A DNA stretch of 64,000 bases, from NCBI RefSeq assembly GCF_030297135.1, contig NZ_AP028066.1:248001-312000 (forward strand). The letters run 5' to 3'. Shown piece after piece: positions 1-9,051 of this stretch. Position 1 is the stretch's first letter. Each line of letters begins with the position of its first letter. Origin of the DNA: Pseudoalteromonas apostichopi (lineage in GTDB: Bacteria > Pseudomonadota > Gammaproteobacteria > Enterobacterales > Alteromonadaceae). The notes below the pieces were generated by a model that saw only the letters and a program-made list of their open reading frames with translations, made no database searches and was not told the DNA's origin. The position numbers and the translations under genes were made by a program.

Positions 1-2204
1 CTACTCGCGATTTTAACGGTGACGGTGATCTAAATGACAGTTTCTACAGCCAACGATTTTATGGTGTGATGCACCGTGAAACGGAGAGAGAACGTTTAGG
101 CTTAAACACCACAGTTCAATATCGAATTTCAGACGCAGTGACATTTACCGGTGATATTTTTTATACCAACATGGATGATGCTGATAGAAAACAAGGCATG
201 ATGATCGACAATGCTCGTGGCGATATTTGGGCGTATTCAGATAGCTTCATTCCTCGCTTAGATAATGACCAAGGTGGTCAAATATATACAGTAAATGATG
301 CAACATTCTTGGCTCGTCGGGTAAGTGCTTATTCAGAGAGCTTAACGAATGATCGCGAATCAACTAACGTAAGTATGCAATTTGAATATCAAGGTGATGG
401 CCCACTTTCAGGCGAGTTTCGCTATATTCATGGTAGTGCTGAACGAGGTCATACTGAGAATGTTGCCCACGGTTATTTAACCTCAGGCGCACAACATGGT
501 TTGCTGAAAAATGATGGTACAGGCGCGACACCTGTAAATCCTAACGGTGTTGGTCCTGATTCTGTTGCGGTTGATTTTTCTCGTGGAGGTGAGTACATCA
601 CCCTTGGTTTTGAAGAAGGCTTTGGAAGTGATATCAATCAATACAACCTAGTATCTACATATTCAGAAAATAACTTTGAAGAAGAAGCGACACTTGATGT
701 AGCACGTATCGATGGTCGTTACGAATTTTCAACAGAGCATCTAACTAACGTTGATTTTGGTATTCGAGCATCAAAACGCGATGTTGAGCGAGAAACTTAT
801 ATTCTTGTAGCACCATTTACAACTGGCGACATAAGCGCAGACGTTATGTGGAAAGATTCAGGTGCCTCATTAGGTGACACCAATGGTGATGGCGAAAAAA
901 GTGTTGCAGGTGGTGACTTAACCCTTGGCCATACTAACTTCTTTAGTGATTTACCTGATGGCTGGGTAAACCAAGTTAGTAATTTTGGCCCCGGTGGCTC
1001 TAATCAAAGCTTTTACTTAATTGATCCAAAAGTCATGGACGATCCTATGGCTTTCCAAAATGCTATTTATCCAGGTAATAAACGTTTAGCAAATCCATCT
1101 CGTACATACCAAGTAAAAGAGCAAACTCAATCAGCTTATTTTAAATTCAACTTTGCTGGTGAGCTTGGTGATATGAGCTATACAGCTAATATTGGTGCTC
1201 AATACATTAAAACGGAACTCGACATGCTACAAAACCAACTAGGTTCAGCGCGTCCATGTTCACTGTGTACTGCTAGCGAGAAAACGGGTGAAAAATGGCT
1301 AAATCGTGATTACTCTGATTTCTTACCATCGATGAACTTTAACTTAAACCTGACTGAGGATTTCATTTTACGTGCTGGTTACGGCAAAACAATGACAACG
1401 TTAGACATTGGTAAACTCGCAGGGGGTATCAGTGTTGGACGTACTCGCGCTGGTGATGTTCTTGCCGCTGAACTTGGAGTAAGTCCTGATTTACTAGTTG
1501 CGGTTCAAGGTCGTCAAAATGGTAATCCAGATCTTGAGCCTTGGCGCGCTACAAACTATAACTTATCAGCCGAATGGTATTTCAATGAAAGTGGTTTATT
1601 AAGTATCTCTGCGTTCTTAATGGATATTGAGTCTTTTGTTGAAAATGGCACCGTAATGATGGGCTTACCTGATATTGACGGTGTAATTCGTCGTGAAGTA
1701 CCTGTTACTACCGAAATCAATGGTGAAGGTGGTGAAATTAAAGGCTTCGAATTAACGTATCAACAAGCATTTGATTTCTTACCAGAGCCATTTGATGGTT
1801 TAGGTACATCACTTAACTTTACTTACGCACCAAGTGATAGCGCTAACGTTGATGTGTATGGCAAAAGCTTACCAATCCAAGACAACTCAGAAAAATCAGC
1901 AAATGCTGTACTGTGGTATGAAAAAGGCCCATTACAACTTCGTTTAGCAGCAAATTATCGTAGCGACCGCTTAGATAGCTTAAGCTCAGCAATGGGTGAT
2001 GGTGTGATGCCATTTTGGACTAAAAGTACCTTGTATTACGACTTATATGCTGGCTATGAGTTAGCTGAAGATACCAGTATCTATACATCTGTCAGTAATT
2101 TAACCGAGGAAAAAGAAGATATTTACGCACAGTGGTCAGATAATGTGATCACTCAAAATATCTTTGAGCGCCGTATTACACTAGGTATTCGTACACGCTT
2201 CTAA
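1..2204 (+). CDS. TonB-dependent receptor, C-terminal part (5' end outside window)
   Basis: Outer-membrane TonB-dependent receptor, beta-barrel portion only. The reading frame is open from base 3, so the gene starts upstream of the window and the GTG at 66 is internal. Near the left edge it reads DFNGDGDLND, a loop rich in Asp and Gly. The repeats of barrel-strand type (FLPSMNFNLNLTEDF, NPDLEPWRATNYNLSAEWYF) resemble the large TIGR01782 receptors of marine Alteromonadales that import oligosaccharides or other bulky nutrients. The protein ends in Arg-Phe, the usual terminal aromatic of outer-membrane barrels. The substrate cannot be told from this part. Two hairpin terminators follow, and the next gene is a secreted esterase. 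Confidence 0.9.
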   Translation, partial: TRDFNGDGDLNDSFYSQRFYGVMHRETERERLGLNTTVQYRISDAVTFTGDIFYTNMDDADRKQGMMIDNARGDIWAYSDSFIPRLDNDQGGQIYTVNDATFLARRVSAYSESLTNDRESTNVSMQFEYQGDGPLSGEFRYIHGSAERGHTENVAHGYLTSGAQHGLLKNDGTGATPVNPNGVGPDSVAVDFSRGGEYITLGFEEGFGSDINQYNLVSTYSENNFEEEATLDVARIDGRYEFSTEHLTNVDFGIRASKRDVERETYILVAPFTTGDISADVMWKDSGASLGDTNGDGEKSVAGGDLTLGHTNFFSDLPDGWVNQVSNFGPGGSNQSFYLIDPKVMDDPMAFQNAIYPGNKRLANPSRTYQVKEQTQSAYFKFNFAGELGDMSYTANIGAQYIKTELDMLQNQLGSARPCSLCTASEKTGEKWLNRDYSDFLPSMNFNLNLTEDFILRAGYGKTMTTLDIGKLAGGISVGRTRAGDVLAAELGVSPDLLVAVQGRQNGNPDLEPWRATNYNLSAEWYFNESGLLSISAFLMDIESFVENGTVMMGLPDIDGVIRREVPVTTEINGEGGEIKGFELTYQQAFDFLPEPFDGLGTSLNFTYAPSDSANVDVYGKSLPIQDNSEKSANAVLWYEKGPLQLRLAANYRSDRLDSLSSAMGDGVMPFWTKSTLYYDLYAGYELAEDTSIYTSVSNLTEEKEDIYAQWSDNVITQNIFERRITLGIRTRF

Positions 2205-2240
2205 GGTTAATCTAATTTGGCTCACTTCTGCCCAAGTGAT

Positions 2241-2262
2241 AAAAGGTCTGTTTGGCCTTTTT
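2241..2262 (+). terminator. Rho-independent terminator after the TonB receptor
   Basis: The arms AAAAGGTC and GGCCTTTT pair with one G-T wobble and run into a T tract, 37 bases after the stop codon. Confidence 0.6.
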
Positions 2263-2297
2263 AATGAACAACGCATCGCGTGGTTTAGCCAAATACT

Positions 2298-2338
2298 AAA
2301 ACCAGCATAGCCTCCCCTTGTAGCTATGCTGGTTTTTT
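2298..2338 (+). terminator. Second, stronger Rho-independent terminator
   Basis: A 14-bp perfect stem (AAAACCAGCATAGC with GCTATGCTGGTTTT) and an 11-base loop are followed by a T run. It separates the receptor from the esterase gene. Confidence 0.85.
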
Positions 2339-2399
2339 CGTTGTTACTATCTGAATATGTTAATATTATAAGCCTTATCCAAATAGCCTAGGCTTTGTT

Positions 2400-3992
2400 A
2401 TGACATCGCGTATTCTAAAATCGATTTTTTACTCATCTTTACTATTAGGCTCTGCCGTATTTTTGCAAGGCTGCCAAGAACAGCCTCAATCTGATCATAT
2501 CGCTGTGACTGGTGGGCTCATCCAAGGACAGCAGCAAGGGCGTTTTATTACTTATAAAGGTATTCCGTATGCTGCAGCTCCTGTGGGAGACTTACGCTGG
2601 CGAGCACCACAGCCAGTGCCAAAATGGCAAGGTGTTAAAGTACTTAACGATTACGCGCCTGACTGTATGCAAAAGCCATTTGCAGCAGATGCTGCGCCGC
2701 TTACAACAACGCCCTCGGAAGACTGCCTTTATTTAAATGTATTTACACCGACTAAGCACAGTGATACTCAATACCCTGTTGTAGTATGGGTCCACGGTGG
2801 TGGCTTTGTAAATGGGGGTGCATCGCCCGCGGTTTACTCAGGTGAGAACTTTGCTAAACAAGGGGTTATATTTGTTAGCTTTAATTATCGACTAGGCCGA
2901 TTTGGCTTTTTTGCACACCCTGCACTTACTCGTTTTGAGAATGACGCATTGGGTAACTACGCATTAATGGATCAAATTGCAGCACTTGAGTGGGTGAAAC
3001 AAAATATAGCTCAATTTGGTGGTGATGCTTCAAAAGTGACACTCATGGGTGAATCTGCAGGTGGTGCATCGGTTCATGCCATGATGCAAACTCCTGCTGC
3101 AAATGGCTTATTCCAACAAGCGGTTATTATGTCAGCTGGCGGGCGAGAGCTATTTAAGCAATTGCCACTAAATAGTGACGAGGACACAGTCTTAAGCGCT
3201 GAAAAAATTGGCAAAAACTTTGCCAAGCAACACACCATTTTAGGCAGTGATGAAAATGCCCTTGCAGCGCTAAGGGAATTATCTGCTGAAGAAGTGATTG
3301 ATAATCTAAACTTAAGCACATTGAACCGACAAATCAATGATGATTCAACTTACGTTGGCGGGCCAATTATTGATGGCACCATTATCAATACCACGACTGA
3401 AGCGCGCTTGAACAAAGGTACATTTAGCCATGTTGCAACAATGGTTGGCACAACAGATATGGACTTAGGCTTTGCACATTTTGCTTCAAAAGAAGCACTA
3501 TTCGCAAGCTTTGCCCCTCACAGCACACAAGCCAAAATGACTTACGATGCAAATGGCGACACTCCGTTACCGTTACTCAATTATCAAGTTGGTCAAGATG
3601 CTTTAATGCAAGAGCCAGCAAGGTTCGTTGCAAAACGTGTGACAGATATGGGTAATGATGCCTTTCTATATCGTTTTGGTTATGTAGCGCAAACTTTAGA
3701 TAAACCCGGTGCAGAGCACGCCAGCGAAATTCCGTACTTTTTTAACACTGTGGCAGCTAAATATGGGCATGTGGCCACTGAGCAAGATAAGCAAGCTGCT
3801 AAAATAATGCACCGTTATGTCACTAATTTTATTAAATTAGGCACACCAAATGGCCCAGGCTTACCGACATGGCAAGCATATAAAAATGATGAATCTTTTA
3901 TACTGCAAATGAATAAGTCGGGGACTGCAGAATTTTTACCAGATCCCTTACAAGCGCGGTTAAACATCACAGCAACAAAAGCTGAACAGTAG
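2400..3992 (+). CDS. Carboxylesterase type B, lipoprotein
   Basis: Alpha/beta-hydrolase of the type B carboxylesterase (para-nitrobenzyl esterase) family, hydrolysing carboxylic esters; the natural substrate is unknown. The N-terminus is a lipoprotein signal ending in a Leu-Gln-Gly-Cys lipobox (Cys25), so it is probably anchored in the envelope. The nucleophile elbow GESAGG gives Ser219, and HASEIPYFF gives the catalytic His440; the acid is probably in the stretch GTTDMDLGFA, which carries Asp where many members have Glu. The oxyanion-hole motif HGGGF is present. At 530 residues it has the usual family length. It is a single-gene unit between terminators. Confidence 0.9.
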   Translation: MTSRILKSIFYSSLLLGSAVFLQGCQEQPQSDHIAVTGGLIQGQQQGRFITYKGIPYAAAPVGDLRWRAPQPVPKWQGVKVLNDYAPDCMQKPFAADAAPLTTTPSEDCLYLNVFTPTKHSDTQYPVVVWVHGGGFVNGGASPAVYSGENFAKQGVIFVSFNYRLGRFGFFAHPALTRFENDALGNYALMDQIAALEWVKQNIAQFGGDASKVTLMGESAGGASVHAMMQTPAANGLFQQAVIMSAGGRELFKQLPLNSDEDTVLSAEKIGKNFAKQHTILGSDENALAALRELSAEEVIDNLNLSTLNRQINDDSTYVGGPIIDGTIINTTTEARLNKGTFSHVATMVGTTDMDLGFAHFASKEALFASFAPHSTQAKMTYDANGDTPLPLLNYQVGQDALMQEPARFVAKRVTDMGNDAFLYRFGYVAQTLDKPGAEHASEIPYFFNTVAAKYGHVATEQDKQAAKIMHRYVTNFIKLGTPNGPGLPTWQAYKNDESFILQMNKSGTAEFLPDPLQARLNITATKAEQ

Positions 3993-4000
3993 TAATAATT

Positions 4001-4033
4001 AAATAAGGTGCTTAATAAAAGCGCCTTATTTTT
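4001..4033. terminator. Bidirectional terminator between convergent genes
   Basis: The arms AAATAAGGTGC and GCGCCTTATTT (one wobble) lie between the esterase stop and the stop of the sirtuin on the other strand. Both strands have T-rich tails. Confidence 0.75.
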
Positions 4034-4751
4034 ACCCTTGCTGCTGAACATACTCAAGCGCAGTCATCTTGTGGTATGTCACATTCGGATGAAATACGTG
4101 AGTAGGATCAGGGTCAACAACTTCAATCGGTATGCCTTGACTGCGTGCAATATCGAGTGCCATTTGCGTAATATTAACGCTAAAAGAAGTGCCTATAAAG
4201 ACGATTTTATCGGCATCGAGCATACGCTGTTGCGCCTGTGAAATACGATAAAGTTCAGTGTAGTATTCATCAAATAACAACACGTAAGGCTTAAACGATT
4301 CGTTAATCATCGGGCTTTCATTATTGATATTAAACACCTCAAGCAACGAGCTGTGTAGGTTGTCTTCGTTGACCTTTTCCCACGGCGCATTAAAAGCCAT
4401 CACATCGTCACCTTGATGGTGAAACAGTGTCATTTGATCTAAACGACCATGAATAGCAATAAAATCAGTGTTACCAGCTTTGCCATCAAGACCGTCGATA
4501 TTTTGCGTAATGAGATTTTTATCACTCAACCAATGATGCACCTCATTGGGACCGTGATGGCGATACGTTGCAAAGCGATGATAATACCAAGCTAAAAATT
4601 CTCGTGGATTAGTTTCGTACATAGCACGTGTTGCCATTTCCATTGGCGTGTAATTTTTGCTACCAATGGTCCAAAAGCCATCTTCGCCACGAAAGGTCGG
4701 TATACCGCTAGCGGCACTCACTCCCGCCCCAGTAATATAGAGTATATTCAT
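4032..4751 (-). CDS. Sirtuin-family NAD-dependent deacylase without zinc cysteines
   Basis: Sir2-family protein of 239 residues. Seen: the NAD-binding motif GAGVSAASGIPTFRG (residues 8-22), TQNIDGLD (82-89), the catalytic His101 in the HG motif, and GTSFSVN near the C-terminus. Known of the family: classical bacterial sirtuins carry four Cys that bind a structural zinc. This protein contains no cysteine at all, and the zinc segment is replaced by sequence such as LFHHQGDDV. NAD-dependent deacylase or ADP-ribosyl-transfer chemistry is therefore plausible, but the target and fold of the small domain are open. Its start overlaps the stop of the upstream Kelch gene by four bases (ATGA), so translation is probably coupled. 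Confidence 0.85.
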   Translation of the reverse strand: MNILYITGAGVSAASGIPTFRGEDGFWTIGSKNYTPMEMATRAMYETNPREFLAWYYHRFATYRHHGPNEVHHWLSDKNLITQNIDGLDGKAGNTDFIAIHGRLDQMTLFHHQGDDVMAFNAPWEKVNEDNLHSSLLEVFNINNESPMINESFKPYVLLFDEYYTELYRISQAQQRMLDADKIVFIGTSFSVNITQMALDIARSQGIPIEVVDPDPTHVFHPNVTYHKMTALEYVQQQG

Positions 4752-5770
4752 AAAGATAACTTTACCTTGTAACCAAGTGCATCGGCCGTCACTTGTTGAT
4801 TATTGTCCATACCACCAAGACGATACAAACTTCCTTGGTGCTCTAATAAACCTCGGTGATCCATGCTCGCAGTATCGGCTTTTGGCATCACTTGCCACGT
4901 GTTTTTATCAATATCAAAGCGCCAAACATGATCACTCGCTAGCGCTGGTTTGCCATCGTACCCCATACCATTATAGTTATATGGATTATCAGAGCCGCCC
5001 ATCATATAGATGTCGCCATTAAAACTGGTTGCAGCCATACGGTAATGGGCAACCCCTGTTGGATGTGGCACGGTACGCCAATCTATTTTTAAAGGGTTAT
5101 CAGCATCAATAGTGCCTTTTAAGCACTGTGCAACTGCAGCAAAAGAACGACGTTTATCAGCATTTGCCTGTGTTTTTACACCATCACACACTAAAATTGT
5201 ATTACCACTGATCGCAGCCGCTTGGCCAAACACCGGTTGACCTAAAAATGGCGAAGCCTGTTGCCAAGTATCTGTTTGCGTATCATAAACTTGTACTAGG
5301 TTAACATTCCCATCATTATGCCAACCACTGACTAAATAGATATAACGCTGCTGGTATGAGAGCGCCACACTGTCATCCACAGGCACGGGCATATTGGCAA
5401 GTTGCGTATATGAATTAGAGAGCACATCATAGCGATATACATCAGGTGAAGAGATTTCTTGATGCTCTGCACTCACCGTATAACCACCAAATACATAGGC
5501 ATGTTTACCAACGCCCACTGCAGTACTCGCCAAGCGACCAGTAAGTGGCAATGTACTCGGCACTGCTTTAGCCGCTTGCCATGCGTTATCGCCAACTTTG
5601 AGTACCCACACTTTATTGTGAACATCGGTATGTGCTTTGCCTGAGCTCAAGCCCATAAAACTTAAGAAGTAGGCTTGTTCATCAATAACAACTTTCGCTA
5701 CAGCGTTGTTAGCGACGGCTTCAGGTAAGGCGGGAATGGTTGCAAGTGCAATAGAAAATAACAGGCTCAT
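4748..5770 (-). CDS. Exported Kelch-repeat protein (mutarotase/NanM-like beta-propeller)
   Basis: A 340-residue beta-propeller with recurring Kelch blades (KHAYVFGGY, YIYLVSGW, IYMMGGSD, SLYRLGGMD), each followed by a Y/W-bearing strand. A short hydrophobic N-terminus ending near AVANN suggests export. The architecture resembles the cyclically permuted mutarotase/N-acetylneuraminate epimerase group, but no sialic acid genes are nearby, so the ligand is unknown. It is the first gene of a two-gene operon with the sirtuin (overlapping ATGA). No good ribosome binding site precedes the chosen ATG. The pairing of a probably periplasmic propeller with a cytoplasmic deacylase is odd. Confidence 0.75.
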   Translation of the reverse strand: MSLLFSIALATIPALPEAVANNAVAKVVIDEQAYFLSFMGLSSGKAHTDVHNKVWVLKVGDNAWQAAKAVPSTLPLTGRLASTAVGVGKHAYVFGGYTVSAEHQEISSPDVYRYDVLSNSYTQLANMPVPVDDSVALSYQQRYIYLVSGWHNDGNVNLVQVYDTQTDTWQQASPFLGQPVFGQAAAISGNTILVCDGVKTQANADKRRSFAAVAQCLKGTIDADNPLKIDWRTVPHPTGVAHYRMAATSFNGDIYMMGGSDNPYNYNGMGYDGKPALASDHVWRFDIDKNTWQVMPKADTASMDHRGLLEHQGSLYRLGGMDNNQQVTADALGYKVKLSL

Positions 5771-5838
5771 AAATTAAATAAATAGCTAAACACATCGCTA
5801 AAGAATACCATTTTATGAGCCTGAAAAAAGGCTCGCTA

Positions 5839-6468
5839 TTAGTAAGCAATACTAATACGTTGATTTAAATGTGCCGCCGACTTCGCTTCATCAAGCATCG
5901 CTTTAGCATAATCAGTAACTGATATTTTGCTTTCGCCGTTTGCATCAGTAAAGAAGCTATCGCCACCGACACGGTATGGGCCTTCTGAATTACCAGGGTA
6001 AATAACCGCTGCGGGTGATACAAACGTCCATGGTGTATCTGTTGTTGATGCTCTAAATACATCAAGCGCCTCGCCTTGAGCAATTGCTTCTGCTTTATAT
6101 TCAGCAGGAAAGTCAGGACTTGATACAAGGGTTACACCGGGTGCGACTTCTAAGCTACCTGCACCGCCCACCCATAAAATGCGTGTGCCAGTACCTGCAA
6201 GCGCGTTTAGTAATTGCTTTGCTGTGTTTGCAACAATGTCATGGTTACCTAAAGCACGACCACCAATTGCAGCAATAACAACATCACTACCTGCAGCTGC
6301 AATTGCGATATCGTCTTTTGTTAAATCAAATTCAGTTACAGTGATGTTTTCTTGAGTTACTTTACTTGCGTCTCTTACTAATGCATTGACTTGATGACCA
6401 CGTGCGAGTGCTTCTGATGTAATGTGGCTGCCAATCCAACCTGTTGTGCCAATAACTGCTAATTTCAT
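5839..6468 (-). CDS. NAD(P)-binding atypical SDR oxidoreductase
   Basis: Small (209-residue) Rossmann-fold protein. The dinucleotide-binding motif GTTGWIGSHI is at residues 7-16, followed by the acidic/basic strand end ALVRDASK and the strand DVVIAAIGG. This is the NmrA/YwnB-like atypical short-chain dehydrogenase group, often reductases of quinones or unknown carbonyls. A ribosome binding site (CGGAGC) lies 6 bases before the ATG. It is transcribed divergently from a LysR regulator about 100 bases away, a classical regulator-target arrangement; the substrate is unknown. Confidence 0.85.
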   Translation of the reverse strand: MKLAVIGTTGWIGSHITSEALARGHQVNALVRDASKVTQENITVTEFDLTKDDIAIAAAGSDVVIAAIGGRALGNHDIVANTAKQLLNALAGTGTRILWVGGAGSLEVAPGVTLVSSPDFPAEYKAEAIAQGEALDVFRASTTDTPWTFVSPAAVIYPGNSEGPYRVGGDSFFTDANGESKISVTDYAKAMLDEAKSAAHLNQRISIAY

Positions 6469-6570
6469 GAGGAATGCTCCGTTGTTTGTTTCAATGATTG
6501 CAGTTTACTTGTTCACTAATTACTGATAAACACACTATATAGACACACATTGTTTCATATTAAGATACCA

Positions 6571-7455
6571 ATGGATAAACTCAATTCTATTACTAGCTTT
6601 GTCGAAGTTGCCCGCACAGGCAGCTTTACTCAAGCTGCTGAGCATTTAGGTTTAAGCCGATTACAAGTTTCTAGGCATATTCAAGATATTGAAAAATGGC
6701 TAAATTTAAGGTTATTTCATCGCACAACACGCAAAGTGAGTTTAACCCTTCAAGGCGAAGAAGCCCTTAGCTATTGCCAGCAAATATTGAACCAAGTGTC
6801 TGATTTACAAAGCCGAGCACACAGCCATAACAACGAATTGGTAGGTACCATTAGAGTTGCCTCCCCCATTGGGCTTGGACAACATAAACTGTTTGATGCC
6901 ATTGAAGAGTTCACCAAACGCAATCCACAGACTCGATTTGAACTTTTACTTTCGGATAGTTTATCGCAGCTTGTTGATGACCGCGTTGATATAGCCTTGC
7001 GTTACATCCACCAGCCCGATGAAGGCCTCATTGCACGCAAGCTAATGTATATCGCAACCGCAGTGTGTGCATCTAACGATTATTTATCAGCAAATCAAAC
7101 GATTAATGAGCCAAGTGACTTAACAGCACACAATTGCCTTATTCATAACAAACAGAATGTTTGGCAATTTCAACGCGACGACAACACACAAAAAGTGACT
7201 GTTAAGGGCAACATAGTTGCCAACGATATGGGCGTACTCCTAAAAGCTGCCAAACAAGGAATGGGGGTTGCTCATCTGCCTTGCGATCTCGCAAATGACT
7301 ATTTGACATCAGGTGAGCTTGTTAAAGTACTGCCAGAGCATACAACTATGGGCTCTCACTTATGGGCGGTGTATTTATCGCGTAACTTCCAACAAAATGT
7401 GGTGAGAGCGTTCATCGACTTTTTAGCAGAGCACTGGCAACAGGATATCTTATAA
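6571..7455 (+). CDS. LysR-family transcriptional regulator
   Basis: LysR regulator of 294 residues: an N-terminal winged helix-turn-helix (FTQAAEHLGLSRLQVSRHIQDIE) and a periplasmic-binding-protein-like effector domain. I start it at the ATG at 6571 (MDKLNSITSF), the usual beginning of the DmlR-like subgroup, rather than at an upstream in-frame TTG at 6550. It is divergent from the SDR oxidoreductase gene and most likely controls that gene and itself from the shared 102-base intergenic region. The inducer is not predictable. Confidence 0.9.
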   Translation: MDKLNSITSFVEVARTGSFTQAAEHLGLSRLQVSRHIQDIEKWLNLRLFHRTTRKVSLTLQGEEALSYCQQILNQVSDLQSRAHSHNNELVGTIRVASPIGLGQHKLFDAIEEFTKRNPQTRFELLLSDSLSQLVDDRVDIALRYIHQPDEGLIARKLMYIATAVCASNDYLSANQTINEPSDLTAHNCLIHNKQNVWQFQRDDNTQKVTVKGNIVANDMGVLLKAAKQGMGVAHLPCDLANDYLTSGELVKVLPEHTTMGSHLWAVYLSRNFQQNVVRAFIDFLAEHWQQDIL

Positions 7456-7500
7456 TCTAAATCTGCTGCAGGTACGTATAAGCAACAAAAAGGAGTCGTA

Positions 7501-7752
7501 ATGCAGCACTTAGAACATGAAATATCTCGTATCATCGAAATGGCATGGGAAGACAGAACCCCGTTTGAAGCAATCAACCAGCAATTTGGCTTAAATGAAA
7601 AAAGCGTAATCGCATTAATGCGTGAGCAGTTAACAAGCTCTAGTTTTAAACTTTGGCGAAAACGCGCAGCGGGCCGACAAACCAAACACTTAAAATTACG
7701 CCACCCTGATATATCTCGTGGTTATTGCAAAACACAGTATAAGCATAGATAA
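7501..7752 (+). CDS. DUF2805 / TIGR03643 family small protein
   Basis: Small basic protein of 83 residues with the family pattern EISRIIEMAWEDRTPFEAI, FGLNEKSVIALMR and KLWRKRAAGR. A helix-turn-helix-like segment is visible (FGLNEKSVIALMREQL), so nucleic acid binding is conceivable, but the family has no established function. A very good ribosome binding site (AAAGGAG) precedes the ATG. It follows the LysR gene by 45 bases on the same strand. Confidence 0.85.
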   Translation: MQHLEHEISRIIEMAWEDRTPFEAINQQFGLNEKSVIALMREQLTSSSFKLWRKRAAGRQTKHLKLRHPDISRGYCKTQYKHR

Positions 7753-7754
7753 AT

Positions 7755-8855
7755 TCACTTTATCTTTTGTGAAAACTGACCAACAGCTAAACTGCGACCT
7801 CGTGCCGCCGCACGAGCCGCTTCAACTGCAGCATTAAGTGCTAGTCCGTTTGTTTGATCTGCAATACTACTAATACTTCGTACAATGGCAGTTATTTGTT
7901 GAGATTGCTTATCGAGCTCAGTCATTTCAGCTGCTGCTTGTTTTATTTGTCTTGCTAAATCATTCATCACGCGGACCATTTCATCTAAACCTGTAGCATC
8001 TTGCTGCGCTGCATTATCGTTTTCAGCTGATATATTGTAAGCATTATCAACCGCTTGAAGCTCAGCTATTTCTCGATTTACTTGCTTACTGAGCACAGTA
8101 GCAAACTTAACGACTTTATAGAGCACGCCTTGCTCATTAAAAACAGGGTTATAGGTCGCTTCTAACCAAACTGGTTTTCCTAATTTATCTACACGTTTAA
8201 ATCGTGTCGAAATAAAGAGGCCTTTTTTTAATTTAAGCCAAAACTCGGCATAATCTGTTGAATTAGCTTCAGCTGGTTCACAAAACATGCGGTGATGCTT
8301 ACCGATAACTTCGTTCTTCGTATAACCAACACCTGCTAAAAATTGATCATTCACTTTTAAAACATAGCCATCTAAATCAAACTCAATGACCGCCATAGAG
8401 CGATTTATCGCTTGAACTAAGTCTTTATTTTCTCGCGATGTTTCAATTGTGCGAGTTAGTACACTGGCGTGAAGTGAAAACTTTTCAAAGCCTCGTTGCT
8501 TGCTCACAATCGGATGGAAAAATGCTCTTAACCAAACTTGTTGATCCTGTGAATTTAAAAGCTGTACGGCCCCAACCCAGGCTGATTTGTCTAAAATAGC
8601 TCGTTTTAAATGAAGGTAATGCCTTGTGGTTTTGGCATTATTAGGCACCAAATCAAGAATAGGTTTTCCTATTAGCTGTATTTCTGTATAACCAAGTTCA
8701 GCTAATACTTGTGTATTAGCAAATGTTATACGACCTTCCTTATCTAATTCCAGTGTAAACATTCTATTATCTAATGTATCTATGACTTGAGATACACTAA
8801 ACAATTCATCCTCTAACTGAGCTATCCTTTTTTTCAATGGCTGGGTAAAAAACAT
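7755..8855 (-). pseudogene. PAS-PAS-MCP chemoreceptor with internal deletion of the signalling domain
   Basis: A soluble BdlA-like chemoreceptor gene: two PAS domains (about 20-125 and 140-245) and the start of a methyl-accepting signalling domain. I start it at the ATG at 8855 (MFFTQPL), which aligns with the two paralogs in this window (MWFSKS, MWFTNR) and has an AAGGTGG site before it. The signalling hairpin is broken: after LALNAAVEAARAAARGRSLAV the sequence jumps to GQFSQKIK and stops. Compared with the neighbour at 9052, about 71 residues between the AV of GRGFAV and the VGQF near the C-terminus are missing. The tip is also altered (AGEQGRG became AAARGRS). It cannot form a normal CheA-binding hairpin, though the PAS part stays open. 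Confidence 0.75.
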
Positions 8856-9024
8856 AAAGCATCCCACCTTAAATACTTAAATCATCACAGAGTAGCTTTA
8901 TAAGGACTACTTAATCTGTACCGTTCGATGATTTTAGCGTAAAAAAGTTGGGTAAATATCAACTTTCAAGACAATAGGAAGTTTCTTGAGGGAAAATAAG
9001 AAATGATTTAATTAAATAGCATTA

Positions 9025-9050
9025 AAAAAGCCTAGCTGTGTAGGCTTTTT
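9025..9050 (-). terminator. Terminator of the intact PAS-MCP gene
   Basis: The stem AAAAAGCCTA/TAGGCTTTTT with a 6-base loop sits directly after the stop codon, with a T run on the minus strand. Confidence 0.85.
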
Positions 9051-9051
9051 G

